Shown here piece after piece: positions 8,830 to 17,981 of a stretch of DNA of 64,000 nt. The stretch is taken from NCBI RefSeq assembly GCF_000364705.1, contig NZ_AQOH01000008.1, positions 1-64,000 on the forward strand, in the 5' to 3' direction. Within the stretch, counting starts at the first letter, position 1, and each line of letters opens with the position of its first letter. The notes under the pieces are model-generated. The model had not been told where the DNA came from. It was given only the letters and a program-made list of their open reading frames with translations, and ran no database searches. The stretch is from Pseudomonas fuscovaginae SE-1. GTDB taxonomy: Bacteria > Pseudomonadota > Gammaproteobacteria > Pseudomonadales > Pseudomonadaceae. The translations under genes were made by a program, and so were the position numbers.

Positions 8830-11418
8830 ATGAGCTCCAAGAGATCGCCCGAACCCATCGGGCCACGGACCCGCCCCTGTCGCCTGACCCGTGTGCTTCA
8901 TGGCCTTTTACTGCTGGGCAGCGGCAGCGCACTGGCGGCGGACGAGGTCGAGCGGGTGGAATTCAACCCGGCGTTCTTTCCCGGGGGCGGCCAGATCGAC
9001 ATTTCGCGCTTCAACGAGGGCAACGTGGTCCTGCCGGGACAGTACCGGGCCGATGTCACGGTGAACGGCAACTGGCTCGGCCGCCAGGAGCTGACCTTCA
9101 CCAGCGTCGAAGGCCAGAGCAGTGCCCAACTGTGCCTGGAACGCCCGCTGCTGCTGCGCCTGGGCATCGACATCGACCGAGTGCCGGCCAAGGCCGCCGA
9201 AGCCGGCGAGCCCGTGCCGCCGCCCCTGCCGGCAGAGCTGCACTGCGGTGCCATCGGCACCTACATACCAGGGGCCAGTACCCGTTTCGATGCCGGTGAA
9301 AGCCGCCTGGAGGTGCTGGTACCGCAGCTCTACCTGTCGCGCTCGGCTCGTGGCTACGTCAGCCCGGAGTACTGGGACCGGGGCGTCAACGCCGCCTTTG
9401 CCCGCTACAGCGCCAGCGGCTTTCGCAACAGCAACCAGGGGCGCTCGTCGTTCTCCAGCTACCTGGGCCTGCACACCGGCCTCAACCTGGAAGGCTGGCA
9501 CCTGCGCCACAACGGCGCCTACAGCAGCAACCAGGCCGGCAGCAAGTACCAGAGCAGCGCCACCTACGTGCAACGGGAGCTGGCCGGGCTGCAATCACAA
9601 TTGATGGCCGGCGAGATCTACACCAGCGGCGAGCTGTTCGACGGCATCCGCATGCGCGGCGCCACCCTGTCCACCGATGACCGCATGCTGCCCGACTCGC
9701 TCACCGGCTACGCGCCGATCATACGCGGGGTGGCCGAGACCAACGCACGGGTCAGCGTGCGCCAGCGCGGCATCCTGCTGGACGAAGTCACCGTGGCGCC
9801 CGGTCCGTTCGTGCTCAACGACCTGTTCCCCACCGGCTACGGCGGCGACCTGGAAGTCACCGTCACCGAGGCCGACGGCCGGCAGCGCCAGTTCATCGTG
9901 CCGTTCTCCTCCAACATCAACCTGCTGCGCCCCGGCTACAGCCGCTACTCCCTGAGCCTGGGCGAGATGGACGAACTGGGCATCGACAGCCAGCCCTGGC
10001 TGGCCCAGGGTACGTTCCAGTACGGCCTGAACAACCTGCTGACCGGCTACACCGGCGCGCTCGCTTCCGAGGGCTACCACTCCCAGCTGTTCGGCTCGGC
10101 GCTCAACACACCGGTGGGAGCGATCTCCCTCGACCTGACCACCTCCCAGGCCGAAATCCCCGGCCTGGGCAAGCGCCGCGGACAGAGCCTGCAGGCCCGC
10201 TACAACAAGATTTTCGCCAGCACCGGCACCGACTTCGCCCTGGGTGCCTTCCGCTACTCCACCGACGGCTTCCTCACAGCCCGCGACACCGCGCAACTGC
10301 GCGAGCTGGCACGCATGGGCGGCGACCTGGACCGCGTCGGTCGCCTGCGCGAGCGCCTGGACATCAGCCTCAACCAGAACCTGGAGCGCGGCTCGCTGTT
10401 CTTCACCGGTTCATCGCAGCACTACTGGAACCGCAAGGGCGGCGAGTTGAGCTTCACCGCCGGCTACAGCGGCGCCTGGCAGCGCATGAACTACACCGTC
10501 AGCGCCCAGCGCAGCCGCGACCTGCTGAGCAACCGCAGCAGCAACCAGATCGACTTCACCTTCCACCTGCCCCTGGGCCATTCCGACCGCGCGCCCAACC
10601 TGTCGAGCACGCTGATCCACGGCGACCGCCAGAACAGTGCCAGGGCCGGCCTGAGCGGCACCCTGGGCGAGCGCAACGAGTACAACTACGGCGCATCGCT
10701 CAGCCATGCCGACAACGGCATCGGCAGCAGTTTCAACGCCGACCTGCAATACCGCAGCCGCTACGCCCTGGCGTCCACCAGCCACAGCCAGGGCAAGGAC
10801 TTCCACGCCCAGTCGCTGAGTCTGTCCGGTGGGCTGGTGGCCCACGCCGACGGCGTCACCCTGAGCCCGGAGCTGGGCGACACCATCGGCCTGGTCAACG
10901 CCCCCGGCGCGAAAGGCGCGTGGGTCGGCAGCAACACCCAGGTCGACGCCCAGGGCTACGCCGTGGTTGCGCATCTGACCCCCTATCGCCAGAACGTGGT
11001 CGAGCTCGATCCCCGGGACATGTCCCACGACGTGGAACTCAAGGCCGCTTCCCACAACGTCGCGCCCCGCGCCGGCTCGGTGGTGGTGATGAAGTACGAG
11101 ACCAACAGTGGCCGCGCGGTCATGATCGATGCGGCGCGGGACGACCACTCCGCACTGCCGTTCGGCGCCGATGTGTTCGATGAGGAAAACGCCCATGTCG
11201 GCGTGGTCGGCCAGGGCGGCAAGGTCTTCGTGCGGGTTGCGCGAGATAGCGGCCAACTCACCGTCAAGTGGGGAGCGAACAGCACCAGCCACTGCCGGAT
11301 CGACTACGACCTCGGCCCGCCGGACATCCGCGACGACTCACAGACCCTGCGTCAGATCGACGGCTTCTGCCAAGCCATCGACAGCCCGGAAAACCCGACT
11401 TCGCGAGACTCAGAATGA
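8830..11418 (+). CDS. Outer membrane fimbrial usher (FimD/PapC family)
   Basis: 862 residues from the ATG at 8830; an upstream in-frame GTG at 8746 is less likely because the signal peptide begins after 8830. The N-terminal domain carries VEFNPAFFPGGGQIDISRFN and LPGQYRADVTVNGNW. The body is a 24-strand barrel with plug, including YTSGELFDGIRMRGATLSTD and YAPIIRGVAETNARVSVRQ. The C-terminal region contains the GAKGAWVGSNTQVDAQGYAV block and a cysteine pair (CRIDYD, FCQAI). The usher assembles and secretes subunits handed over by the chaperones. Its stop overlaps the next start by three bases (ATGA). Confidence 0.96.
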   Translation: MSSKRSPEPIGPRTRPCRLTRVLHGLLLLGSGSALAADEVERVEFNPAFFPGGGQIDISRFNEGNVVLPGQYRADVTVNGNWLGRQELTFTSVEGQSSAQLCLERPLLLRLGIDIDRVPAKAAEAGEPVPPPLPAELHCGAIGTYIPGASTRFDAGESRLEVLVPQLYLSRSARGYVSPEYWDRGVNAAFARYSASGFRNSNQGRSSFSSYLGLHTGLNLEGWHLRHNGAYSSNQAGSKYQSSATYVQRELAGLQSQLMAGEIYTSGELFDGIRMRGATLSTDDRMLPDSLTGYAPIIRGVAETNARVSVRQRGILLDEVTVAPGPFVLNDLFPTGYGGDLEVTVTEADGRQRQFIVPFSSNINLLRPGYSRYSLSLGEMDELGIDSQPWLAQGTFQYGLNNLLTGYTGALASEGYHSQLFGSALNTPVGAISLDLTTSQAEIPGLGKRRGQSLQARYNKIFASTGTDFALGAFRYSTDGFLTARDTAQLRELARMGGDLDRVGRLRERLDISLNQNLERGSLFFTGSSQHYWNRKGGELSFTAGYSGAWQRMNYTVSAQRSRDLLSNRSSNQIDFTFHLPLGHSDRAPNLSSTLIHGDRQNSARAGLSGTLGERNEYNYGASLSHADNGIGSSFNADLQYRSRYALASTSHSQGKDFHAQSLSLSGGLVAHADGVTLSPELGDTIGLVNAPGAKGAWVGSNTQVDAQGYAVVAHLTPYRQNVVELDPRDMSHDVELKAASHNVAPRAGSVVVMKYETNSGRAVMIDAARDDHSALPFGADVFDEENAHVGVVGQGGKVFVRVARDSGQLTVKWGANSTSHCRIDYDLGPPDIRDDSQTLRQIDGFCQAIDSPENPTSRDSE

Positions 11419-12374
11419 ACGCTTCGATCAGCTCACTCGCCGTATTGGCCGTCAGCCTGTGCCTGCCCACGCTGGCCCAGGCCGCCTGCGACTACTACCC
11501 CAACAGTCGCAACGCCGCGACCTTTCCAGGCACCATCACCGTCCCGGCCAACCTGCCGGTGGGAGGGTTGATCGCCAGGGTCCCATTGAGCACGCCGTAC
11601 CCTAGCGGCATCAGCCGTTGTACGGGCTCGATCCTGCAGCAGACGGTGGGACGCTACAGGGCGTCCGACTGGGTCAACCTGGGAGGAGGCATCGGTGTCT
11701 ATCAAACCAACGTTCCGGGAGTCGGCATACGGATCCATTCGCTGATAGGCAACAATACTCCCTATACCTCGCCCCTCTTCAGCAGTACGACGACGCTCAC
11801 GTATAGCAGCTTCGACCACTCCCTCTACTCGATGGAGGCGCAGTTCTACAAGACCGGCAACGTTTCGACGGGCACGGTCCCCGCCGGCAACCTCCAGCAG
11901 AACAACTGGGACGGACGGCTGATCGCCACGCTGCTGCTCAACAATTCGGTGCAGTTCGTCGCGCAAAACCCCACCTGCGACCTGGCCGCCGGCGACGTCA
12001 ACCGTACCATCACCCTGAACAGGATCCAGCTCTCGAACTTCACCGGCAACTCGGCGGGCAAGTACAACTTCGAGATCAGCGCCAACTGCAGCAATGCCTC
12101 CAGCGTGACCTTCCGCTTCTCCGGCAGCCAGGCCAGTGGTGACAGCTATCGCTTCGCCAATACCGGCACCGCCCCCGGTGTCGGCATGTGGCTGTACTCA
12201 CGCATCAACGGCGTCGAAGCCACCCTCCGCGCCAACGGCACCGACAGCGCCCGCACCGTTCCCACCAGCGCCAACCGGGCGGTCCTGCCGCTGGGCGCCG
12301 CCTACTGGAAGATCGGCACACCCGGCAAAGGCACCCTGGTCAGTTCCGTGACCGTCAACATCACCTACAACTGA
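11415..12374 (+). CDS. Two-domain fimbrial tip adhesin
   Basis: 319 residues from the ATG that overlaps the usher stop. Signal peptide ends LAQAA. Residues ~20-195 form a unique domain that I cannot match to a named lectin family. Residues ~200-319 form a pilin domain with NPTCDLAAGDVNRTITL, a second cysteine in ISANCSNAS, and the C-terminal strand VSSVTVNITYN needed for chaperone binding. This adhesin-plus-pilin architecture and the position after the usher are typical of tip adhesins such as FimH. The pilin domain is strikingly like the whole subunit at 12970-13488, sharing RFANTG, WLYSR and AVLPLGAAYWK. Confidence 0.85.
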   Translation: MNASISSLAVLAVSLCLPTLAQAACDYYPNSRNAATFPGTITVPANLPVGGLIARVPLSTPYPSGISRCTGSILQQTVGRYRASDWVNLGGGIGVYQTNVPGVGIRIHSLIGNNTPYTSPLFSSTTTLTYSSFDHSLYSMEAQFYKTGNVSTGTVPAGNLQQNNWDGRLIATLLLNNSVQFVAQNPTCDLAAGDVNRTITLNRIQLSNFTGNSAGKYNFEISANCSNASSVTFRFSGSQASGDSYRFANTGTAPGVGMWLYSRINGVEATLRANGTDSARTVPTSANRAVLPLGAAYWKIGTPGKGTLVSSVTVNITYN

Positions 12375-12395
12375 ACCCACAGAAGGACGTTCGCA

Positions 12396-12905
12396 ATGAA
12401 AACCCCTCTCCTGGCACTCTCCCTGCTGATCGCCGGCGGCCTGACCACCGCCCAGGCCGCCACCACCGGCACCCTGACCGTGCGCGGTCAGATCGACGGC
12501 GGCACCTGCAACCTGGACACCATCGCCGCCGTCACGCTGCCGACCGTCAAGGTCAGCGATTTCGACTCCGTCACCTGGACCGGACTGAAGACGTTCAGCC
12601 TGAGCGCCACCTGCGACTCGGACATCAAGAATGTCACCTTCCTGTTCACCGGCACGCCGGCAACCGGCTCGCCTACCCACTGGGCCAGCACCGGCACCGC
12701 CGGCGGCATCGCCTCCGTGCTCCAGGCCCGCAACGGCTCGAACTACAACATTCCGGCCAACGGCACCGTTGCCCAACGCCAGCGCACCGTTGCGACCAGC
12801 GCCGGCAAGGCCACGCTGCCCATGGCGGCGCATTACATGAAGATCGGCGACGTCTCCAAAGGCACCCTGTTGACCACCGCGACCATAAGCATCACCTACC
12901 TCTGA
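12396..12905 (+). CDS. Minor fimbrial subunit
   Basis: 169 residues with a signal peptide ending TAQAAT. Pilin features: VRGQIDGGTCNLDTIAAVTL with the first cysteine, LSATCDSDIKNVTFLFTG with the second, and the terminal strand ATISITYL. It lies 21 bp after the adhesin and is probably an adaptor or tip-fibrillum subunit. It resembles the adhesin pilin domain and the next gene more than the first subunit at 6499. Confidence 0.85.
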   Translation: MKTPLLALSLLIAGGLTTAQAATTGTLTVRGQIDGGTCNLDTIAAVTLPTVKVSDFDSVTWTGLKTFSLSATCDSDIKNVTFLFTGTPATGSPTHWASTGTAGGIASVLQARNGSNYNIPANGTVAQRQRTVATSAGKATLPMAAHYMKIGDVSKGTLLTTATISITYL

Positions 12906-12969
12906 AACACCGGCCACGCTGCGGCAGGACGCTGCAGCCAGCTCGTCACGCCAGAACGGAAAACACCTC

Positions 12970-13488
12970 ATGAAAACCTACCTGCTACCCCTGGTGCTGA
13001 TGGTCGCCGCCAGCGTCGAGAATTCATCGGCACAATCCCTGAATCCGGGCAACCTGCAGGTCGAGGGCCTGGTCGAAGGCGGCACCTGCGACCTGGTTCC
13101 CGGAGAATACGATCGGCCGGTGGTCCTGCCGCCAGCCAGGGTCAGCGACTTCGCCGGCAGCGAATCGACGGGCCACCGCAGTTTCGAGATCAGCGCCCAT
13201 TGCGACTCGGACATCACCAGTGTGACCTTCACGTTCTCCGGCACCCAGGCGGACGACGGCGCCCGCTTCGCCAACACCGGCGATGCCCAGGGCATCGGGC
13301 TGTGGCTGTACTCACGGCTGGGCGGCGTCCAACGGACCATCCGCGCCGACGGCAGCGACAGCACCCGCACGCTGTCGCCCAGCGGCGGCCAGGCGGTCCT
13401 GCCGCTGGGGGCGGCGTACTGGAAGACCGGCAACGTGCGCGAAGGCACGCTGGTCAGCCAGGCCACCGTGGAAATCACCTACAACTGA
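12970..13488 (+). CDS. Minor fimbrial subunit
   Basis: 172 residues; signal peptide ends NSSAQS. It contains VEGLVEGGTCDLVPGEYDRP, ISAHCDSDITSVTFTFSGTQ and the C-terminal strand ATVEITYN, the standard chaperone-usher pilin layout. It is the closest relative of the adhesin's pilin domain within this operon, suggesting duplication. Its last ten bases overlap the convergent acetyl-CoA hydrolase gene. Confidence 0.85.
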   Translation: MKTYLLPLVLMVAASVENSSAQSLNPGNLQVEGLVEGGTCDLVPGEYDRPVVLPPARVSDFAGSESTGHRSFEISAHCDSDITSVTFTFSGTQADDGARFANTGDAQGIGLWLYSRLGGVQRTIRADGSDSTRTLSPSGGQAVLPLGAAYWKTGNVREGTLVSQATVEITYN

Positions 13489-15404
13489 AGAGGCCGGGCC
13501 GTCGCCTGCAATCCTGCCAACAGCAACCGCTGATACAGCTCTTCGCGCAGCCCCTGGGGCTCGGCCAGCCCCATGCGTTGCAGGTGCGCGGGAAATGCCA
13601 ACGGCTCGGGAGCCTCCAGGGCCGCCTTGCCCAACTCGAGTATTTCGCTGAGCTTGAAGTGGCGCTTGAGCCAGTTCAGCGCCCGCAACAGGTCGCGCTC
13701 CTCGGCGGTGAAATCGCTGCCCAGCGGGTACTCCACGAACAGCTGCGAATGGCGGTCCCGGAGGGCCTCCAGGCGCTGTGGCGTGTTATCGGCAAAGCGC
13801 CGATCGAGGCGGAAATCCCGCGGCAGCTTGCCGGCCTTCTGCGCCTGCTCGATCAGCCCGGCCTGAAACCGCGAATCACTGATGTTGAGCAGCGCCTCGA
13901 TCACCGCCGCGTCGCACTTGCCACGCAGGTCGGCGATGCCGTACTCGGTCACCACGATGTCGCGCAGGTGCCGGGGAATGGTGCAGTGGCCGTATTCCCA
14001 GACGATGTTGGAACTGACCTCGCCGCCGGACTCGCGCCAACTGCGCAGGATCAGCACCGAACGTGCGCCCTCCAGCGCGTGGCCCTGGGCGACGAAGTTG
14101 TACTGCCCACCCACCCCGCTGAGCACCCGGCCATCTTCGAGCTGGTCGGCCACCCCGGCGCCGAGCAGGGTCATGGTGAAGGCACTGTTGATGAACCGTG
14201 CATCCCGGCGCTGCAGGCGCTTGAGTTCCTCGTTGCCGTACAGCTCGTTGATGTAGCTGATGGCGGTCATGTTGAACTCGGCCAGCCGCTCCCGGGGCAG
14301 TTCCCGCAACCGCTGATAGAAACTGCGCGGCCCGAGGAAGAAGCCACCATGCACCACCTGGCCGCCCGCCTCGTCGAGCGACCCGGCAGCGGACCGGCGC
14401 TGCACCGAGATATCGGCATGCACCTTGCGCCGCACGATCCCCGCATCGGCCAGCACCAGCAGGCCGTTGACGAACATCTCGCTGCAACCGTAGAGGCCGC
14501 TGGCAAAGGGTTCGACCCCTCCTTCACGCTCGATCAGCGCCTGCCACGGCTCGATGTCGATATCGGCCAGCAGGGCGCGGTAGCCCTCGTTGTCGGCGTG
14601 GCGCGACAACAACGCGGCGGTCAGCGCATCGCCCATCGAACCGATGCCGATCTGCAGGGTGCCGCCATCGCGCACCAGCGTGCTGGCATGCAGGCCGATG
14701 AAGTGATCCTGGCAGCCGACCGGCATGTTCGGCGTGGAAAACAGCGTGCCGCGCTCAGGCTCGTCGATCAGCAGATCGAAGGCCTCGCGGTCGATTTCCG
14801 CATCACCCGGCATATACGGCAACTCGTCATGCACCTGGCCCAGCAGCAGGATGGTCTCGCCGGCAGCCCGGCGACGCTCGATCAGCGGCAACAGGTCGAG
14901 GGTGATGTCCGGGTTGCAACTGAGGCTCAGCCGCCCCGGCTGCTGCTCGTCGCCGGCGACCAACTGGGCCACCAGGTTCAGGCCGGCGGCGTTGATATCG
15001 CGGGCGGCATGGCTGTAGTTGCTGCTGACGTAGTCCTGCTGGGCCGCCGCGCTGTGCAGGAGGCTGCCGGGTTGCAGGAAGAACTGCTCGATGCGGATGT
15101 TGGCCGGCAGGTTGTCGCGGCGCAGAGCGTCGAGGAAATCCAGCTCCGGGTAGTCGCCGAACACCCGCTCGACGAAGGGTTCGAGAAAGCGCCGCTGCAG
15201 ACCGTCACCGAGGGGCGGCCGGCCCAGGCTCAGCGCCGTGTAGATCGTCAGTCGTCGCTGCGGCAAGCGGGCAACCCGCCGGTACAGCGCATTGACGAAA
15301 CGATTGGGCTTGCCCAGCCCCAACGGCAGGCCCATGTGGATATGCGCCGGCAACCGCGCCAACACTTCATCGACCGACTGCTCGATGGAACACATCAGTG
15401 TCAT
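13479..15404 (-). CDS. Acetyl-CoA hydrolase/transferase family protein
   Basis: 641 residues from the ATG at 15404, chosen because GAGGAC lies nine bases upstream; the frame is open to 15593. Family blocks include MGLPLGLGKPNRFVNALYRR near the N terminus, IGIGSMGDALTAALLSRHAD, and LYGCSEMFVNG with the likely catalytic glutamate. The C-terminal domain has VWEYGHCTIPRHLRDIVVTE and YGIADLRGKCD. Members move CoA between acyl-CoA and acetate or hydrolyse acetyl-CoA; the acyl substrate here is unknown. The C-terminal extension after ~530 (AEERDLLRALNWLKRHFKLS) is typical of the ~640-residue bacterial subgroup. It stands alone between the fimbrial operon and cytochrome c5. Confidence 0.9.
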   Translation of the reverse strand: MTLMCSIEQSVDEVLARLPAHIHMGLPLGLGKPNRFVNALYRRVARLPQRRLTIYTALSLGRPPLGDGLQRRFLEPFVERVFGDYPELDFLDALRRDNLPANIRIEQFFLQPGSLLHSAAAQQDYVSSNYSHAARDINAAGLNLVAQLVAGDEQQPGRLSLSCNPDITLDLLPLIERRRAAGETILLLGQVHDELPYMPGDAEIDREAFDLLIDEPERGTLFSTPNMPVGCQDHFIGLHASTLVRDGGTLQIGIGSMGDALTAALLSRHADNEGYRALLADIDIEPWQALIEREGGVEPFASGLYGCSEMFVNGLLVLADAGIVRRKVHADISVQRRSAAGSLDEAGGQVVHGGFFLGPRSFYQRLRELPRERLAEFNMTAISYINELYGNEELKRLQRRDARFINSAFTMTLLGAGVADQLEDGRVLSGVGGQYNFVAQGHALEGARSVLILRSWRESGGEVSSNIVWEYGHCTIPRHLRDIVVTEYGIADLRGKCDAAVIEALLNISDSRFQAGLIEQAQKAGKLPRDFRLDRRFADNTPQRLEALRDRHSQLFVEYPLGSDFTAEERDLLRALNWLKRHFKLSEILELGKAALEAPEPLAFPAHLQRMGLAEPQGLREELYQRLLLAGLQATARPLQL

Positions 15405-15498
15405 CCAACTGTCCTCGCCTGTACCTGAATGGAGGTTGGACCGAGCTCGCTGGGGCTTTACTGCACATGCCAATCGAAAAATCTGAAAAACAGGTACG

Positions 15499-15524
15499 AA
15501 AAAGCCGCTCGAAAGCGGCTTTTT
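15499..15524. terminator. Bidirectional intrinsic terminator
   Basis: AAAAAGCCGCT-CGAA-AGCGGCTTTTT forms a perfect 11-bp hairpin with T tracts on both strands. It lies directly downstream of the cytochrome c5 gene (minus strand) and upstream of the acetyl-CoA hydrolase start. Confidence 0.85.
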
Positions 15525-15541
15525 GCAGAAGACCGGCGGGC

Positions 15542-15967
15542 TTACAAGCCGGACATCTTCTTGATCGCACCCTTGAGCTCGTCGTTCGAGCAATCGGCAC
15601 AGGTGCCTTTGGGCGGCATCGCGTTGATACCGGTGATGGCCTTGGCGAGGATGCCATCGAGACCGCCCTGGTGATCGGCACGTTCCTTCCAGGCCGCGGT
15701 GTCACCGATTTTCGGCGCGCCCAGCAGGCCGGAGCCGTGGCAAGCGTTGCAATGCTTGGCGATCACTTCGTCCGGCGTCTTGGCGCCACCGCCACCGCCC
15801 GCCGAGGCCGCGACCTCCATCCCCTTGCATTCCTGACCTTGAACACAGACCTGGCCGACGGGCTCCAGGCGCTTGGCGATATCGTCGTTCGTCGTAGCTT
15901 GAGCGCTGACAGCCCATAGGGCCAATACGGTTGCTGGTGCAGCCAGCATTTTCATAATTAGGTTCAC
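15542..15967 (-). CDS. cycB: Cytochrome c5 family protein
   Basis: 141 residues from GTG at 15967; an ATG four codons in is possible. A signal peptide (…VSAQAT) directs it to the periplasm. The haem attachment motif is CNACH at residues ~73-77 and the axial methionine is likely in INAMPPKGTCADCS, which also holds the second cysteine pair typical of c5. It carries electrons in the periplasm. A poly-glycine linker (SAGGGGGAKT) precedes the haem domain. Position next to pauR matches P. aeruginosa cycB (PA5300). Confidence 0.92.
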   Translation of the reverse strand: MNLIMKMLAAPATVLALWAVSAQATTNDDIAKRLEPVGQVCVQGQECKGMEVAASAGGGGGAKTPDEVIAKHCNACHGSGLLGAPKIGDTAAWKERADHQGGLDGILAKAITGINAMPPKGTCADCSNDELKGAIKKMSGL

Positions 15968-16141
15968 GCGTTCACCCTCAATGGTGGCTAATCACGCCGC
16001 GACCACGGTTTCGCGGGCGGGCGTGAGTATAGCGGTAAGACCGCTACTGCGAAACAACCCCTGGAGTTGCAAGGGTATTGCCCGCAACGCGGGTCCGTAC
16101 TGCCGGGCGCCCTGAAATCCCTGAGCTAGCGCCCCTGGCCA

Positions 16142-16690
16142 TCAGAAGTTGGCCGGTGTCGCTGCGCTGATTAGTCGCGCCGGGGTGTCGAACGGATTAC
16201 GGAAGCGATGCGGCTTGGTACTTTCGAAATAGTAGCTGTCCCCCGCTTCGAGGACGAATGTTTCCAGGCCGACCACCAGTTCCAGCCGGCCTTCGAGCAG
16301 GATGCCGGTCTCTTCGCCTTCGTGGGTCAGCATTTCCTCGCCGGTGTCGGCGCCAGGCGGGTAGATTTCGTTGAGAAAGGCGATGGCGCGGCTCGGATGG
16401 GCGCGGCCGACCAGTTTCATGGTCACGGCGCCATCGGAGATATCGATCAGCTCATGGGCCTTGTAGACGATCTGCGTCGGCGTTTCCTGGAGGATCTCTT
16501 CGGAAAAGAACTCGACCATCGACATGGGAATGCCGCCAAGCACCTTGCGCAACGAACTGATCGAAGGGCTGACGCTGTTCTTCTCGATCATCGAAATGGT
16601 GCTATTGGTGACGCCCGCACGCTTGGCGAGTTCACGCTGAGACAGACCTTTCATTTTGCGGATGGATTGCAGTCGTTCACCGACGTCCAA
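16142..16690 (-). CDS. pauR: XRE-cupin transcriptional repressor of polyamine catabolism (PauR/PuuR family)
   Basis: 182 residues. Residues ~5-60 form a helix-turn-helix: LQSIRKMKGLSQRELAKRAG and TNSTISMIEKNSVSPSISSL. Residues ~105-178 form a cupin (HEGEETGILLEGRLELVVG, YYFESTKPHRFRNP). PuuR of E. coli has the same layout and is derepressed by putrescine. The start is TTG with a strong AGGGGGG upstream. In P. aeruginosa the homologue PA5301 (PauR) lies between cycB and dadX, as here, and represses kauB and other polyamine genes. A PuuR-like operator is visible at 28805-28824 upstream of kauB. Confidence 0.88.
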   Translation of the reverse strand: MDVGERLQSIRKMKGLSQRELAKRAGVTNSTISMIEKNSVSPSISSLRKVLGGIPMSMVEFFSEEILQETPTQIVYKAHELIDISDGAVTMKLVGRAHPSRAIAFLNEIYPPGADTGEEMLTHEGEETGILLEGRLELVVGLETFVLEAGDSYYFESTKPHRFRNPFDTPARLISAATPANF

Positions 16691-16718
16691 TGCGGCAGCC
16701 CCCCTGGGATTCAGGCGA

Positions 16719-16765
16719 TGTTGTAATTGAGCGATATCATGGCATAGCGTTCAGTATTTACAACA
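16719..16765. promoter_or_regulatory. Inverted repeat upstream of pauR
   Basis: The arms TGTTGTAA (16719-16726) and TTACAACA (16758-16765) are perfect inverted repeats separated by 31 bp, immediately upstream of the pauR TTG start. They could be a regulatory site for pauR itself. They do not match the PuuR-like motif found near kauB, so autoregulation is only a suggestion. Confidence 0.3.
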
Positions 16766-16819
16766 CTTGGCCCCGAATCCGCCTGGGCAAACGCCCCAAC
16801 GGTCGTGCGTGCAATCCCG

Positions 16820-17893
16820 CTATTGCCCGGTGTAGAGCCTCGGGACCCGACGCAGGTTGCAGAAGATCTGATACGGAATGGTCTCGGCCCTGGCCGCAAC
16901 CTCGCTGGCTGGCACGTTTGTGCCCCACAGCTCGACCGGCGCACCCAATCCGGCCTGGGGGATATCCGTGAGGTCGACGCAGAGCATGTCCATCGACACC
17001 CGCCCCAGCAACTGGCTGCGCTGGCCGGCCACCAGCACCGGCGTGCCGGTCGGCGCATGGCGTGGGTAGCCGTCGGCATAACCCATGGCGACCACGCCGA
17101 CACGCATCGGCCGGGGCGTGACGAATCTGCCGCCATAGCCCACCGGCTCGCCGGCCGGCAGTTCGCGCACACTGATGATTTTCGATTCGAGGGTCATCAC
17201 CGGCCGCATGCGCGACGCCACCGGGTGCTCGGCGTCGAACGGGGTGGCGCCATACAGCAGGATCCCCGGGCGCACCCAATCGCTGGGAATGCCTGGCCAG
17301 CCCAGCACCGCCGGCGAATTGCGCAGGCTGACTTCGGCCGCCAGGCCCTGACGGGCCGCCTCGAACACCGCGACCTGTTCCTCGCTGCGTTGGCAGCCCA
17401 GCTCGTCGGCACGGGCGAAGTGGCTCATCAGCACGATCTTGGCCACCTTGCCGGTCGCCAGCAGGCGCCGGTAGGCCGCCTGATACTCGTCCGGGTGCAG
17501 GCCGACCCGGTGCATCCCGGTGTCGAGCTTCAGCCAGACGGTGATCGGCGCGCCGATTGTCGCCTGTTCGATCGCTTCCAACTGCCAAAGCGAGTGCACC
17601 ACGCACCACAGGTCGTGCTCGACGATCAGCGCCAACTCCTCAGCTTCGAAAAAGCCTTCGAGCAGCAGGATCGGCCCGCGAATGCCAGCGGCGCGCAGCT
17701 CCAGCGCTTCCTCGATGCAGGCCACGGCGAAGCCGTCGGCCTCGGCCTCCAACGCCTGGGCGCAACGCACCGCGCCATGACCATAGGCGTCGGCCTTGAT
17801 CACGGCGAGGGCACGGGCCCCCGCTACTTCGCGGGCCAGCCGATAGTTGTGGCGCAGGGCTTGGAGGTCGATCAGGGCACGGGCAGGACGCAT
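16820..17893 (-). CDS. dadX: Catabolic alanine racemase
   Basis: 357 residues, normal for DadX. It interconverts L- and D-alanine with PLP so that DadA can oxidise the D form. The PLP lysine is in [12 protein letters not shown] near residue 33, and the catalytic tyrosine is likely in [13 protein letters not shown]. Further family blocks are [11 protein letters not shown] and [11 protein letters not shown]. It is the distal gene of the dadA-ridA-dadX set transcribed leftward, which marks it as the catabolic rather than the biosynthetic racemase. Confidence 0.95.
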   Translation of the reverse strand: MRPARALIDLQALRHNYRLAREVAGARALAVIKADAYGHGAVRCAQALEAEADGFAVACIEEALELRAAGIRGPILLLEGFFEAEELALIVEHDLWCVVHSLWQLEAIEQATIGAPITVWLKLDTGMHRVGLHPDEYQAAYRRLLATGKVAKIVLMSHFARADELGCQRSEEQVAVFEAARQGLAAEVSLRNSPAVLGWPGIPSDWVRPGILLYGATPFDAEHPVASRMRPVMTLESKIISVRELPAGEPVGYGGRFVTPRPMRVGVVAMGYADGYPRHAPTGTPVLVAGQRSQLLGRVSMDMLCVDLTDIPQAGLGAPVELWGTNVPASEVAARAETIPYQIFCNLRRVPRLYTGQ

Positions 17894-17981
17894 GGCGGCA
17901 AACTTCTAGGCAGTCGGTGAATAATAAAAAACCGGCATGACAAATGGGTGGCCACGGGTCATGCCGGGAGAGGGATCTTGC

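Noticed and set aside
13200..15428. 742-codon open frame opposite the acetyl-CoA hydrolase gene
   Set aside because: Crosses from a pilin gene into the antisense of another gene; composition is typical of a high-GC shadow frame.
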